From assembly GCF_031191205.1 (NCBI RefSeq), contig NZ_CP133470.1:1061501-1125500 (forward strand): a DNA stretch of 64,000 nt. The letters are read 5' to 3'. Below are positions 47,496 to 57,954 of this stretch, one piece after another. The position numbers and the translations under genes are program-made. Source of the stretch: Haemophilus parainfluenzae ATCC 33392. GTDB taxonomy: Bacteria > Pseudomonadota > Gammaproteobacteria > Enterobacterales > Pasteurellaceae. Under the pieces are notes generated by a model. The model was not told where the DNA came from, made no database searches, and saw nothing but the letters and a program-made list of their open reading frames with translations. The stretch's first letter is position 1; each line of letters begins with the position of its first letter.

Positions 47496-49346
47496 TTAGT
47501 GTGTACTCGTACTGGTTGTCGTACGGTTTGCACGTTTACGATCGTTTTCCGTTAAGAGTTTTTTACGGATACGGATCGATTCAGGTGTGACTTCCACTAA
47601 CTCGTCATCATCGATAAACTCGATAGCTTGTTCAAGTGTAAATTTCACCGGCGTAGTTAAGACGATGGCATCATCTTTACCTGATGCACGCATATTGGTG
47701 AGTTTTTTACCTTGTAAACAGTTTACGGTTAAGTCATTTGTGCGGCTGTGAATACCGATGATTTGACCTTCGTAAACCTCTACGTTAGCTTCGATCATTA
47801 ATTTACCACGCTCTTGTAAACCAAATAGTGCATAGGCTAATGCTTTACCAGTTGCATTAGAAATTAATACACCGTTTTTACGTTGGCCAATTTCACCTGG
47901 TTTGATGTCATCGTAGTGATCGAAACTAGAGTAAAGTAAACCGGTACCAGATGTCATGGTCATGAATTCACCACGGAAACCGATCAAGCCACGGCTAGGG
48001 ATGATATATTCTAAACGAACACGACCTTTACCATCTGGCATCATATCGCGAACTTCACCTTTACGGATACCTAATGCTTCCATGACTGAACCTTGGTGTT
48101 GTTCTTCTACGTCGATAGTCACTTGTTCGTAAGGCTCTTGTTTTTTGCCGTTGATTTCACGGTAGATTACTTTAGGACGAGACACCGCAAGTTCATAACC
48201 TTCGCGACGCATGTTTTCAATTAATACAGAAAGGTGTAATTCACCACGGCCAGAAACACGGAATTCATCTGGGTTTGGAGTTTCTTCTACGCGTAATGCC
48301 ACGTTGTGAACGAGTTCTTTGTTTAAGCGTTCAAGAATTTGACGAGAAGTTACATATTTACCTTCTTGACCCGCAAACGGTGAAGTATTTACACAGAAGA
48401 ACATGGTTACGGTTGGTTCATCAACGGTTAATGAAGGTAAGGCTTCAACGGCGTTGATATCACAAATAGTGTCCGAGATATTTAATTCACCTAAACCAGT
48501 AATCGCGATGATATCGCCTGCGTAAGCAACATCTTCTTCATAACGTTGTAAACCAAGGTGGCCTAAGACTTGACCAACACGGCCTTGGCGAGTTTTACCT
48601 TCACCATCAATGATCGTCACAGGTTGATTTGGTTTGATTGAACCACGTTTGATACGACCGATACCAATAACACCCACATAGCTGTTATAGTCTAATTGGG
48701 AAATTTGCATTTGGAATGGCGCATCAAGTTCCACTTTTGGTGGTTCAACGTGTTGAACAATCGCTTCAAATAACGGCGTCATATCTTCCGCTAAATCTTC
48801 ATGTTCAAGACCTGCTACACCATTTAATGCAGATGCATAGATAATCGGGAAGTCTAATTGCTCATCGGTTGCACCAAGATTAACGAATAAATCGAATACT
48901 TGATCCACCACCCAATCAGGACGTGCGCCTGGACGGTCAACTTTGTTGATAACTACGATTGGTTTTAAACCATGAGCAAAGGCTTTTTGTGTCACGAAAC
49001 GCGTTTGTGGCATTGGGCCGTCAAAGGCATCTACCACTAAAAGTACAGAGTCCACCATAGAAAGTACACGTTCTACTTCACCACCGAAGTCGGCGTGTCC
49101 TGGGGTATCTACGATGTTAATGCGATAACCATTCCAGTTAATTGCGGTATTTTTTGCAAGAATGGTAATACCACGTTCTTTTTCAAGATCGTTTGAGTCC
49201 ATTACGCGTTCATCAACATCACCACGAGTTGATTCAAATGTACCGGATTGTTGAAGAAGTTTGTCAACGAGGGTGGTTTTACCATGGTCAACGTGAGCGA
49301 TAATTGCAATATTGCGCAATTTATTAATATCAATGTCGTTTTTCAT
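47496..49346 (-). CDS. typA: Translational GTPase TypA/BipA
   Basis: TypA (BipA) is a ribosome-binding GTPase of the EF-G class that aids 50S assembly and stress and low-temperature growth. The 616-residue protein has G1 [15 protein letters not shown] (about 17-31), G2/switch [11 protein letters not shown]3 [13 protein letters not shown]4 VINKVDRP, then domains II, III and V and the BipA-specific C-terminal domain ([20 protein letters not shown] and [16 protein letters not shown]). It diverges from glnA, the usual neighbour in gamma-proteobacteria. Confidence 0.97.
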   Translation of the reverse strand: MKNDIDINKLRNIAIIAHVDHGKTTLVDKLLQQSGTFESTRGDVDERVMDSNDLEKERGITILAKNTAINWNGYRINIVDTPGHADFGGEVERVLSMVDSVLLVVDAFDGPMPQTRFVTQKAFAHGLKPIVVINKVDRPGARPDWVVDQVFDLFVNLGATDEQLDFPIIYASALNGVAGLEHEDLAEDMTPLFEAIVQHVEPPKVELDAPFQMQISQLDYNSYVGVIGIGRIKRGSIKPNQPVTIIDGEGKTRQGRVGQVLGHLGLQRYEEDVAYAGDIIAITGLGELNISDTICDINAVEALPSLTVDEPTVTMFFCVNTSPFAGQEGKYVTSRQILERLNKELVHNVALRVEETPNPDEFRVSGRGELHLSVLIENMRREGYELAVSRPKVIYREINGKKQEPYEQVTIDVEEQHQGSVMEALGIRKGEVRDMMPDGKGRVRLEYIIPSRGLIGFRGEFMTMTSGTGLLYSSFDHYDDIKPGEIGQRKNGVLISNATGKALAYALFGLQERGKLMIEANVEVYEGQIIGIHSRTNDLTVNCLQGKKLTNMRASGKDDAIVLTTPVKFTLEQAIEFIDDDELVEVTPESIRIRKKLLTENDRKRANRTTTSTSTH

Positions 49347-49373
49347 TTATTACATTCTTAAAGTTTAAGTTTT

Positions 49374-49441
49374 GTAGGGTGGAATTTTTATACCACCGAA
49401 TAGTCCAAGTAGTTTAAATTGGTGAGTAAAACTCACCCTAC
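49374..49441. repeat. Compound inverted repeat between typA and glnA
   Basis: Outer arms GTAGGGTG (49374-49381) and CACCCTAC (49434-49441) enclose two smaller hairpins: GGTGG/CCACC near 49379-49396 and GGTGAGT-AAA-ACTCACC (49421-49437). The GTAGGGTG end resembles termini of small bacterial repeat families (REP- or MITE-like). It lies in the typA leader region and upstream of the glnA promoter. Confidence 0.6.
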
Positions 49442-49514
49442 GAGAATCGCGAAAGGGCAAAAATTATACACGATATTTCGTTACTCTGCTATGCCGGTGT
49501 TTAAAATAAATCCC

Positions 49515-49543
49515 ATGAAAAAAGCAAGCGATTGCGTTATAAT
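49515..49543 (+). promoter_or_regulatory. Putative sigma-70 promoter of glnA
   Basis: A perfect TATAAT (49538-49543) lies 17 bases after ATGAAA (49515-49520, four of six -35 bases), 52 bases upstream of glnA. No sigma-54 -24/-12 motif (GG-N10-GC) was noticed nearby. Confidence 0.6.
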
Positions 49544-49595
49544 GCTCTTTTAATTTTATTAAAGATTATACACATAGCAAAATAGAGGACTCCTT

Positions 49596-51014
49596 ATGCC
49601 AAATGCAAATGCAATTGCCAACGTATTTAAACTGATCGAAGAGAACGATATTAAGTTCGTGCTACTTCGTTTCACCGACATCAAAGGTAAAGAACACGGT
49701 GTTTCTATCCCGGTTAGCCTTGTCGATGAAGATATGTTTGAAGATGGCAAAATGTTCGATGGCTCTTCTGTTGAAGGTTGGAAAACCATTAACAAAGCCG
49801 ATATGCTTTTAATGCCAATTGCTGAAACTGCAGTGGTCGATCCATTTGCGCAGATCCCAACACTTTCAATTCGTTGTAGCGTTTATGAGCCAACAACCAT
49901 GCAAAGCTATGATCGTGATCCGCGTTCAATCGCTATTCGTGCAGAAAACTATATGCGTTCAACAGGCGTTGCAGATCAGGCATTCTTTGGTCCAGAACCT
50001 GAGTTCTTCTTATTTGATGATGTGCGTTTTGATGTATCAATGAACCGTGCTTCTTTCGCCATTGATGATATTGAAGCCGCTTGGAACACCAACAAAAAAT
50101 ACGAAGGCGGTAACAATGCTTATCGTCCATTGAAGAAAGGTGGTTATTGTGCGGTAGCTCCAATTGATACGGCTCATGATATTCGTTCTGAAATGTGTTT
50201 AATTTTAGAAGAAATGGGCTTAGTCATCGAAGCTCATCACCATGAAGTGGCAACAGCAGGTCAAAACGAAATTGCAACGAAATTCAACAGCTTAACCTTA
50301 AAAGCGGATGAAACACAAATCTATAAATATGTAGTACAAAATGTTGCATTAGAACACGGTAAAACCGCTTGCTTTATGCCAAAACCAATTACGGGCGATA
50401 ATGGTTCAGGCATGCACTGTAATATGTCATTAAGCAAAGATGGTAAAAACATTTTCCAAGGTGATAAATATGCCGGCCTTTCTGAAACCGCACTTTATTA
50501 CATCGGTGGTATCATTAAGCACGCTAAAGCATTAAATGCATTCACCAACCCAAGTACTAACTCATACAAACGCTTAGTGCCAGGTTTTGAAGCGCCAGTA
50601 TTGTTGGCTTATTCTGCAAGTAACCGTTCTGCTTCAATTCGTATCCCAGCAGTAACCAGCCCGAAAGCAATCCGTATTGAAGCACGTTTCCCCGATCCAA
50701 TGGCAAACCCATATCTGGCTTTCGCTGCATTATTAATGGCTGGCCTTGATGGCGTGGTAAACAAAATTCATCCAGGCGATGCAATGGATAAAAATCTTTA
50801 TGATCTTCCACCAGAAGAATTAAAAGATATTCCAGCAGTCGCGAGCTCGCTAGAAGAAGCATTGAATTCATTAGAAAAAGACTATGAATTCTTAACGCAA
50901 GGTGGTGTGTTTACGAAAGACTTTATCGAAGCATTTATTAATATTAAACGTAAAGAAGTAGAACGTTTAAATATGACACCACATCCTGTTGAGTTTGAGA
51001 TGTATTATGCTTAA
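49596..51014 (+). CDS. glnA: Glutamine synthetase, type I
   Basis: GlnA makes glutamine from glutamate, ammonia and ATP. The 472-residue protein is of the GSI-beta type: the latch [10 protein letters not shown] (about 48-57), [14 protein letters not shown], the ATP-binding [16 protein letters not shown], and the adenylylation site Tyr in [12 protein letters not shown], so control by GlnE is expected. The ribosome-binding site AGAGGA is well spaced. The typA-glnA divergence followed by an LPS glycoform locus recalls the hmg region of H. influenzae. A perfect-palindrome terminator separates it from the polysaccharide operon. Confidence 0.98.
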   Translation: MPNANAIANVFKLIEENDIKFVLLRFTDIKGKEHGVSIPVSLVDEDMFEDGKMFDGSSVEGWKTINKADMLLMPIAETAVVDPFAQIPTLSIRCSVYEPTTMQSYDRDPRSIAIRAENYMRSTGVADQAFFGPEPEFFLFDDVRFDVSMNRASFAIDDIEAAWNTNKKYEGGNNAYRPLKKGGYCAVAPIDTAHDIRSEMCLILEEMGLVIEAHHHEVATAGQNEIATKFNSLTLKADETQIYKYVVQNVALEHGKTACFMPKPITGDNGSGMHCNMSLSKDGKNIFQGDKYAGLSETALYYIGGIIKHAKALNAFTNPSTNSYKRLVPGFEAPVLLAYSASNRSASIRIPAVTSPKAIRIEARFPDPMANPYLAFAALLMAGLDGVVNKIHPGDAMDKNLYDLPPEELKDIPAVASSLEEALNSLEKDYEFLTQGGVFTKDFIEAFINIKRKEVERLNMTPHPVEFEMYYA

Positions 51015-51045
51015 TTAAAGTTTCAATCAGGATTAAATTAACATG

Positions 51046-51075
51046 GAAAATGCGGCTAATATTAGCCGCATTTTC
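51046..51075 (+). terminator. Terminator after glnA
   Basis: GAAAATGCGGCTAAT and its exact reverse complement form a 15-bp perfect palindrome; T4 follows the GC-rich core. Confidence 0.85.
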
Positions 51076-51118
51076 TTATAAATGTATTAGAACTTACAAT
51101 ACTTTTACATAACTTTTC

Positions 51119-51147
51119 TTGTTAAGAATAGTGGTGCCCTGTAGAAT
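51119..51147 (+). promoter_or_regulatory. Putative promoter of the polysaccharide operon
   Basis: TTGTTA (51119-51124) and TAGAAT (51142-51147) are separated by 17 bases, 36 bases upstream of the first gene. It is the only strong promoter-like sequence seen before rmlB. Confidence 0.6.
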
Positions 51148-51183
51148 ATAAAATATTTAAGATATTTATAATAGGATATGAGA

Positions 51184-52305
51184 ATGAATGATACTAATTA
51201 TCAAAAAAATGATGAGATAGATTTAATTGAGTTAATAAGAGCATTATGGAATAAAAAAATTTGGATTTTTCTATCGGCTTTTTTTTGTACGGCTATTGCG
51301 GGTGTTTACGCATTTACTGCGAAAGAGCAGTGGACTTCTACTGCAATTATTGTGGCTCCACGTTCAACTGATTTAGGTCATCTATTACCTATACGCGCAG
51401 AATATGCTCGTATTATTGGTGATGGTGAATTTTCTGCTGGAGCATTATCTGGTTCATTATATGGTCAATTTAAATACTTCCTTCTTTCTAACGATTTAAA
51501 ACGCCAGTTCTTAAAACAATCTGTATGGGTGAAAGATTATACGAAGGAGATGACAGAAGAACAAAGACATAGTTATATTGAAAATATAGTCTCTAAGTAT
51601 TTAGTTGTTCACGAAGTTGATCAGAAGAAAAAAGATTTAACTGAATTAGATAAAATTGGTTTAAAAATAACTTTTTCAGCAGAAACGCCTAAAGAAGCAC
51701 AATCTGTCCTAATAGAGTATGTCAGTTTTGTAAACCAGTATATTCTTAATCAAACAAACCAAGAGTTTAAACTAGGTTTTAACCTTCGTTTAGATGAACT
51801 GAAATTTACTAAAGAACAAATTGAAAAGAGTCTAATAGAAGCAAAAATCGTTCAAGTTGAAAACTTAACAAATGCGTTAGATATCGCAAAAAAAGCGGGA
51901 ATTAAAGATTTCTCAAGAGGAAATAATAATATTTCTGTACCAGAATATATGTTAGGTGATGCACGTTTAAACATCTCTGATTCTAAATTAGCTGATGGTA
52001 CATATTTATTTATGCTTGGTGAAAAATACCTTCAAGCGCAATTAGATATTGTGAAAAATAACCCAGTTGTTTATCCAACAAATTATTATAGTACGGAAAG
52101 ACAGTTGAGTAAGTTAACTAAATTAGCCCCTCAATTAGATTCGGTTGAAAATGTAAAAGCGTATTATTATTTAAGTTCACCAGATTATCCAGTAGTAAAG
52201 GATAATCCGAAAAGAGTGTTGATTTCATTAGCTGGCTTTATTTTAGGCTTTATTCTAAGTTCTACTTTCATTGTATTAGGAAACCTATTCACAAAAGCTA
52301 AATAA
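51184..52305 (+). CDS. wzz: Wzz-type chain length determinant (polysaccharide co-polymerase)
   Basis: Wzz proteins set the modal length of Wzy-made polysaccharides. The 373-residue protein has the two-helix PCP layout: N-terminal helix (about 26-45, KIWIFLSAFFCTAIAGVYAF), a large periplasmic domain with a coiled-coil region, and C-terminal helix (about 348-368, RVLISLAGFILGFILSSTFI) preceded by a Pro-containing segment SPDYPVVKDNPKR. The ATG at 51184 has AGGA at 51173-51176, so the ATG at 51178 is rejected. It is the first gene of a 12-gene operon and lies 1 base from wzx. Confidence 0.9.
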   Translation: MNDTNYQKNDEIDLIELIRALWNKKIWIFLSAFFCTAIAGVYAFTAKEQWTSTAIIVAPRSTDLGHLLPIRAEYARIIGDGEFSAGALSGSLYGQFKYFLLSNDLKRQFLKQSVWVKDYTKEMTEEQRHSYIENIVSKYLVVHEVDQKKKDLTELDKIGLKITFSAETPKEAQSVLIEYVSFVNQYILNQTNQEFKLGFNLRLDELKFTKEQIEKSLIEAKIVQVENLTNALDIAKKAGIKDFSRGNNNISVPEYMLGDARLNISDSKLADGTYLFMLGEKYLQAQLDIVKNNPVVYPTNYYSTERQLSKLTKLAPQLDSVENVKAYYYLSSPDYPVVKDNPKRVLISLAGFILGFILSSTFIVLGNLFTKAK

Positions 52306-52306
52306 G

Positions 52307-53542
52307 ATGAAGAAAGATATTATAATTAATATTATAGCCCTATTTTTCGAAAAGTTAATAACAGTAGCTTTGATTTTCTATTCGGAGGGAATGATTGCCC
52401 GTTTGCTAACGCCAGAAGCATATGGGCAATGGATTTATAGTGTTAATTTTATTTTATTATTAAGCTCTTTAGCATTAGTGATAGGTTCAGAAATTAGCGT
52501 TGTTGCATTAGCTAGAAATAAAAGCATATATAAAGAAATCATTTCAGGTACTTTTCTTGTTAGACTATTATTCTCAATAATAGCAATGCTTGTCGCTATA
52601 TTATATGCTAAGTTCTTTACAAATGATGTTCTTGTTAAAGAGTTTATCTATATTTTATCTTTATACCTTCTTTTAGCAGAGCCTTTTGGCGTTATTACTA
52701 ACTATTTTCAAGCAAATGTAAAAATTCTACCAGTTACTATAATAAGAATTTCTGGTTTATTTATTAGAGTTTTAGTTATTTATATATTCTTTAACTATTA
52801 TAGAGATGTAATGCCTTTATTACCTTTATCTCGTGTGTTAGAAATCATTGTTATAGTATGTTCTTTGCAGTGTTTGTTTTTTGTATGTAAAAGCAATTTT
52901 AAATTTATTATAAATCTACATGTTATAAGAATATTATTTTTGAGAGGGATAAAACTCTGGCCTGCATTAATCTTCATGTATCTATTTCAACGTTTAGATA
53001 GATTTTATATTGAATATTATTTTTCTTTTGATGTGTTGGGTCAATATGGTATTGCGGTACAATTAATGGAGCAAGGATTCTTGTTGTTAGGTATTGTTGT
53101 TCAGTCTATATCACCTAAGTTAATATATTTAAAAGCATCTCAAAATGAAATAAGAGGTAATCTATTGAAATTGCTTATTGTCATATTTTTAGTTTCTGTA
53201 ATATTTTTAATCTTAGGATATGTTTTAATTCCATATTTCATTTTTGTTGTATATGGTGATAACTATAGCTTAGCTTCTGATATATCTAAAGGAATGTTAT
53301 TTGCAATAATTTTCTTTGGAATAGACACGGTAATTACTCAATATCTTTATAGAGAGAAAAAATCACTTTATATTCTATTAAAATGGATTGCTATGTCTAT
53401 TATTATGTCTGTTAGCTATTATTTGGCATACTCAGTGGTTAGAATAGAGTCTTTATCCATCGTATATATTATAAACTATATTTTAATGTCGTTAATATCA
53501 GTAATTATATTATTAAAAACCTTATCAATAAGAAAGGCCTGA
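52307..53542 (+). CDS. wzx: Wzx-type oligosaccharide flippase
   Basis: A 411-residue protein with about 12 membrane helices, the profile of the polysaccharide transporter (MOP superfamily) family that flips undecaprenyl-PP-linked repeat units to the periplasm. N-terminal segment EGMIARLLTPEAYGQWIYSV is typical. It is strongly AT-rich compared with glnA. As usual for Wzx the sequence is divergent, so the call rests on topology, N-terminal motif and its place between wzz and the glycosyltransferase genes. Confidence 0.85.
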   Translation: MKKDIIINIIALFFEKLITVALIFYSEGMIARLLTPEAYGQWIYSVNFILLLSSLALVIGSEISVVALARNKSIYKEIISGTFLVRLLFSIIAMLVAILYAKFFTNDVLVKEFIYILSLYLLLAEPFGVITNYFQANVKILPVTIIRISGLFIRVLVIYIFFNYYRDVMPLLPLSRVLEIIVIVCSLQCLFFVCKSNFKFIINLHVIRILFLRGIKLWPALIFMYLFQRLDRFYIEYYFSFDVLGQYGIAVQLMEQGFLLLGIVVQSISPKLIYLKASQNEIRGNLLKLLIVIFLVSVIFLILGYVLIPYFIFVVYGDNYSLASDISKGMLFAIIFFGIDTVITQYLYREKKSLYILLKWIAMSIIMSVSYYLAYSVVRIESLSIVYIINYILMSLISVIILLKTLSIRKA

Positions 53543-53543
53543 A

Positions 53544-54434
53544 ATGATTAAGTTTACTATTTTTACCCCTGCTTATAATCGAGCTCATACCTTAAGAAGA
53601 TGCTATGAAAGTATTTTAGCTCAAGATAATTTAGAAGAATTAGAATGGTTATTAATTAATGATGGCTCGAATGATAATACAGATGATATTGTGGATTCTT
53701 TAATTTCTGAAAATAAGTTAAATATTCGCTATATAAAGCAAGAAAATAGTGGAAAACAATTTTCTTGGAATAAGGCTATATCTCTGGCTAAAGGGTTGTA
53801 TTTTATTGGATTAGACTCTGATGATACTTTTAGAGAGAATTCTTTATTTAGCATTATATCAGATTGCAATAATTTACTAGATAAAGATAATATAGTAGGA
53901 ATTAGATGTTTAGCTATTAATAATATGACAAATAAGCCAAGTGGTCGCTTAATAGAGAATAAGTTAATTGAAATGACTTGGTTTGATGAATTTTCGAATA
54001 GTAAAAATTTTGGTGAGAGAATAGATATACTAAAAACGGATGTTATAAAAAAATTCTTATATCCAGTTGATTCTGATATAATATTTATCCCTGAGATATG
54101 GTTCTATATAAAATTAGCTAAGAAAGGATATAAGTTTATTTATTCTCCTAAAGCATTACGGGTATTTTTTGATGATGCGACTGAAAATAGACTAAGTAGA
54201 AGTAATATATTTAAGCATGCTAAAGGACATTATATTTCTAGAAGTGCAATGATAAAAGACATTCCGTTATTAATTTGGATTAAAAACCCACTTTCATATA
54301 TAAAAACGATTATTAGATTCTCACAAATGGCAAAATACTTAAATAAATCTTTGGTAGAAAGAGCATCTGACTCAAACTATTTTAGTGCTATCTTGAGTTA
54401 TTTGATTGGATTTTTTATTAAGGTAGAAAAATGA
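53544..54434 (+). CDS. Family 2 glycosyltransferase
   Basis: A 296-residue GT-A fold inverting glycosyltransferase acting in the cytoplasm. It has the family start FTIFTPAYNRAHTLRRCYESI (split here: FTIFTPAYNRAH, about 4-15), LEWLLINDGSNDNTDDIV (about 33-50) and the metal-binding DSDD in FIGLDSDDTFRENS (about 91-104). The donor and acceptor cannot be told. A short hydrophobic C-terminal end (YFSAILSYLIGFFIK) may attach it to the membrane. The stop overlaps the start of the next glycosyltransferase by four bases. Confidence 0.88.
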   Translation: MIKFTIFTPAYNRAHTLRRCYESILAQDNLEELEWLLINDGSNDNTDDIVDSLISENKLNIRYIKQENSGKQFSWNKAISLAKGLYFIGLDSDDTFRENSLFSIISDCNNLLDKDNIVGIRCLAINNMTNKPSGRLIENKLIEMTWFDEFSNSKNFGERIDILKTDVIKKFLYPVDSDIIFIPEIWFYIKLAKKGYKFIYSPKALRVFFDDATENRLSRSNIFKHAKGHYISRSAMIKDIPLLIWIKNPLSYIKTIIRFSQMAKYLNKSLVERASDSNYFSAILSYLIGFFIKVEK

Positions 54435-55507
54435 AAACAATCTGTTTCTTTTGTGGTAACTTAAATAATGCAGGCGGTACAGAGCGTGTTTCCACTTCTG
54501 TTGCAAATGCTTTAGCAGAAAAAGGTTATAATGTCTTAATGTTAAATTTATGGGAAGGAGATAAACCTTTCTTTGATTTAAACAAAAAAATCAAGAGCTC
54601 ACAGTTATATTCACAACGTGTTTCATTTTCTAAACAATATTTGCAAACCATATTGAAGTTAAGAATTTTTTTAAAAGAGAATAAAGTAGATACTTTAGTT
54701 GTTGTTGAATCAATGCTATCGCTTTTTTCCTTGCCTGCTAAGATTGGATTAGTGATAAATCATATCACTTGGGAGCATTTTAATTATAATGTTACTCTTG
54801 GACAAAAAGGACGAGCGCTATCTCGTCATTTATCTCGCTTATTTTCAAATAAAATTGTGACTTTAACAGAGGCAGATAAACAAATTTGGGAAAAGAAAAC
54901 CATTGGTAAGGCAGAAATTATTGCAATCTCTAATCCTTCTCCTTATGCTATTTCTGAGCATATTCCTTCTCAAATGAATAAGACGGTTCTGGCGGTTGGT
55001 AGATTAACTTATCAAAAAGGTTTTGATCTTCTTATTCAAGCTTGGAAATTAGTTAAAAATGAACCGCACTTTTCAGAATGGAAGTTAAATATTGTAGGTG
55101 AGGGAGAAGATAAAAAATTACTTGAACAAATTATATTAGACTTAGAGCTTTCTACTTCTGTAAATTTATTTCCATTTAGTAATACGTTATCAGAATATTA
55201 TGAATCATCTTCTGTCTATGCCTTAAGCTCTCGTTTTGAAGGATTGGGAATGGTGTTAATGGAGGCTCAATCCTTCGGGTTGCCTGCTGTTTCATTTGAT
55301 TGTGAGTTTGGACCAAGCGAAATTATTGATCATAATAAATCAGGTTTTTTATGCAATCCAGAAGATGTTTCTGATTTAGCATTAAAACTAAAAGCATTAA
55401 TGAGCTTATCAGAACAAGAGTATAATGGTATGGTTTCTTATGCTAAAAAAACTGTTGGTAAATTTTCTTTAGATAAGATTATAGATAAATGGGAAAAGAT
55501 TGTATAA
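54431..55507 (+). CDS. Family 4 glycosyltransferase (AmsD-like)
   Basis: A 358-residue GT-B retaining glycosyltransferase. The N-terminal acceptor domain opens with CFFCGNLNNAGGTERVSTSV (about 4-23), and the C-terminal donor domain has the EX7E motif in SRFEGLGMVLMEAQSFGLP (about 271-289). This combination, with SFDCEFGPSEII after it, is typical of enzymes near amylovoran AmsD and related galactosyl- or N-acetylgalactosaminyltransferases. Specificity is not predictable. It contains a USS-like copy near 55062. Confidence 0.87.
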   Translation: MKTICFFCGNLNNAGGTERVSTSVANALAEKGYNVLMLNLWEGDKPFFDLNKKIKSSQLYSQRVSFSKQYLQTILKLRIFLKENKVDTLVVVESMLSLFSLPAKIGLVINHITWEHFNYNVTLGQKGRALSRHLSRLFSNKIVTLTEADKQIWEKKTIGKAEIIAISNPSPYAISEHIPSQMNKTVLAVGRLTYQKGFDLLIQAWKLVKNEPHFSEWKLNIVGEGEDKKLLEQIILDLELSTSVNLFPFSNTLSEYYESSSVYALSSRFEGLGMVLMEAQSFGLPAVSFDCEFGPSEIIDHNKSGFLCNPEDVSDLALKLKALMSLSEQEYNGMVSYAKKTVGKFSLDKIIDKWEKIV

Positions 55508-56857
55508 ATGTCACTTTATGTAAAGAATAATAATATTATTCTATTGATTTTTTTGGTTTTTATATATTTAATTTCGTTAGCCTCACTATATTTTGTTAGT
55601 TATGGTAACTATATTATTTCATTTTCTTTTGTTTTGGCAATTTCTTTAGTTTTTATTTTTGGGATTTTAAATGGGGATAGAATATTTTCATTAAAGTATA
55701 TTTATATTTATGGGTTTGTTTTATTTATTGGTGGAAGATTTATTGCATATTTGCTTAATAAAAATATAGATGTTTTTAAATTTGATTTTGGTTTGGTATA
55801 TGAATTAGATGCTAGTGTTGATAAGTTTTATCTATTCACATTAGTGTATGGTTCGATTTTTTTCTTTATATTTGCTAATGTCATTAATAGAAATAACTTT
55901 ATAGATCTTGGTGTAAGGTTATTCTTATTGAATAAAAGTTTAATATATATTTTTACTCTATTTTTATGTTGCTTTGTACTGAAGGATAACTTGGCTAATA
56001 TTTTTCGTTCCTTATCAGAAGGATATTTATCACTATATAGTGCTCAATCTGAACAATATTCAACTCCTTTATCTCTAATTGTTAGTGCAGTATTAATTTC
56101 AATGATAGGATTACTATATATAGAAAATAGTCATCAGATGCGATTCAAAGTGATTATCATATTTTTTATATTTGTACAATTATTGACAATTATCACTGGT
56201 TCTAGAGGCGGTTTTGTTAGTGTTATATTACTTTCTGGGTGGCTCTTTCTAAGAGAAAAAAGATTTTCACTAAAATCTGTTTTTTTATTAACTATGTTTG
56301 CTATTTTTCTTGTTATTTTTGTTAATATGCTATTAAGTTTTTCGAGTAGAAGTAGCGAGGAAGGGAGTATTTTAGAAATTATTACAAATAACCTAAATAA
56401 TCAAGGCATTAGCCTTATGGTTTTTGACTTAAGTACTAGAACACAAGACTATCCTTTTCCTGCATTTTTAAAAACAATTATACCTGGTAGTCAGCTATTC
56501 TTTCATTATTTTATAGGGGATGTTCAAGTTTATGATGTAAGTTTTCCCCATTATCTTACTTTTATTTCAGCACCAGATTTGTATGACCAAGGGTATGGCT
56601 TTGGTTGGGCTTTATTATCTGATTTTTATGTTTTCTCATTCTCAAATCTAGCATTATTTTTTATTCTTAATTTTTTATGGGGAAGGTTAATTTATAACTT
56701 AGATAACTATGATAGAAAATCATATTATAAAGGTTTATCATTTATTTTCGCTACTCAAATCTTTATGATAAGCAGGGCATCTATATCAACACTGATTGCT
56801 TGTTCAATTATTTATAGCATTTTTTATTTAATCTTCTTCAGAGCTAGAAAAAAATGA
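55508..56857 (+). CDS. wzy: Wzy-type polysaccharide polymerase
   Basis: A 449-residue protein with about 11 membrane helices and a large periplasmic loop (about 285-365), the topology of Wzy polymerases that join repeat units in the periplasm. A short conserved-looking segment TGSRGGFVSVILLSGW (about 240-255) carries the Arg-Gly pair often essential in Wzy. The gene begins directly after the previous stop and is very AT-rich. Wzy proteins share little sequence, so the call is from topology and operon position between glycosyltransferases; the WaaL-like ligase is separate at 62.4 kb. Confidence 0.8.
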   Translation: MSLYVKNNNIILLIFLVFIYLISLASLYFVSYGNYIISFSFVLAISLVFIFGILNGDRIFSLKYIYIYGFVLFIGGRFIAYLLNKNIDVFKFDFGLVYELDASVDKFYLFTLVYGSIFFFIFANVINRNNFIDLGVRLFLLNKSLIYIFTLFLCCFVLKDNLANIFRSLSEGYLSLYSAQSEQYSTPLSLIVSAVLISMIGLLYIENSHQMRFKVIIIFFIFVQLLTIITGSRGGFVSVILLSGWLFLREKRFSLKSVFLLTMFAIFLVIFVNMLLSFSSRSSEEGSILEIITNNLNNQGISLMVFDLSTRTQDYPFPAFLKTIIPGSQLFFHYFIGDVQVYDVSFPHYLTFISAPDLYDQGYGFGWALLSDFYVFSFSNLALFFILNFLWGRLIYNLDNYDRKSYYKGLSFIFATQIFMISRASISTLIACSIIYSIFYLIFFRARKK

Positions 56858-57954
56858 AAATATTACTACTCATTACAGGGTTAGGCATTGGCGGAGCGGA
56901 AAAACAAGTTTGTGATTTAGCAGATAAATTTGCTCAGTTCGGTTATCAAGTAAAATTAATTTCTCTGAGCAAAGCTTTTTCTGAACAAACACTTCCGAAA
57001 AATAATCAGATAGAAATAAGTTATCTCAATATGACTAAAGAGCCATTAAGTTTAGTGAGAGCTTATTTTCAGTTAAGAAATGAAATTAAAATTTTTAAAC
57101 CGGATGTGATTCACTCTCATATGTTTCATGCTAATTTAATGGCAAGACTTATAAGATTATCAACTAAAGTTGATCGACTTATTTGCACTGCCCATAGTAA
57201 AAATGAAGGTGGAGCATTAAGAATGACTTTGTATCGTTTCACTAATTTTCTCTCTGATATTAATACCAATGTAAGCCAAGATGCTGTTAATGCTTTTATA
57301 GAGAAGAAAGCGGTTAAAAAAGATCAAATGATTGCAATGGAAAATGGTATAGATACTTCTCTCTTTAAAAAAGATGGTGCAATGAGAGAAAATATGCACC
57401 TATCTTTACCGTTGATAAAAAATAATTATGTATTTTTAGCAGTTGGACGATTAACTGATCCTAAAGATTATCCTAATTTACTTAAAGCATTTTCAATTGT
57501 GAATAAACAAAAGCCGAATACTTGTTTATTGATAGCTGGTATCGGGGAATTAGAGCAAGAATTAAAACAATACACTGTTCAATTGGGTATCTCTGAAAAA
57601 GTATCTTTTTTAGGATTGAGACGTGATATTAATCAATTAATGAATATTGCGGATACTTATGTTATGTCTTCGCATTTTGAAGGATTACCGCTTGTAATTG
57701 GTGAGGCAATGGCAACTGAAAATGTGATTGTTGCTACTGATTGTGGTGGAACACGCGAAGTGATAGACGATAATGGTTTCCTGGTGCCGATTCGAAATAG
57801 CGAGGCTTTAGCAAATGCAATGCTACAATCAATGGATTTAACAGAAGAAGAGCGGTCTATTTTAGGGAAGAAATCGCGAGAACATATCCTTAAGTATTAT
57901 TCATTAGATGCTGTTGTAAATAAATGGCTGAACTTATATCAAGAGAAAAAATGA
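56854..57954 (+). CDS. Family 4 glycosyltransferase
   Basis: A 366-residue GT-B enzyme. The N-terminal domain begins LLLITGLGIGGAEKQVCDLA (about 4-23); the donor domain contains AVGRLTDPKDYPNLLKAF (about 194-211) and the EX7E motif in SSHFEGLPLVIGEAMATEN. It resembles WbpH/WbnH-type transferases adding a hexose or aminohexose to lipid-linked intermediates. It overlaps wzy and the following transferase gene by four bases each (ATGA), so translation is coupled. Confidence 0.87.
   Translation: MKILLLITGLGIGGAEKQVCDLADKFAQFGYQVKLISLSKAFSEQTLPKNNQIEISYLNMTKEPLSLVRAYFQLRNEIKIFKPDVIHSHMFHANLMARLIRLSTKVDRLICTAHSKNEGGALRMTLYRFTNFLSDINTNVSQDAVNAFIEKKAVKKDQMIAMENGIDTSLFKKDGAMRENMHLSLPLIKNNYVFLAVGRLTDPKDYPNLLKAFSIVNKQKPNTCLLIAGIGELEQELKQYTVQLGISEKVSFLGLRRDINQLMNIADTYVMSSHFEGLPLVIGEAMATENVIVATDCGGTREVIDDNGFLVPIRNSEALANAMLQSMDLTEEERSILGKKSREHILKYYSLDAVVNKWLNLYQEKK

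Noticed and set aside
51119..51183. JUMPstart/ops (RfaH) element before the polysaccharide operon
   Set aside because: Only a loose AGTGGTGCCCTGTAG-like string is present; the GGCGGTAG core is missing.
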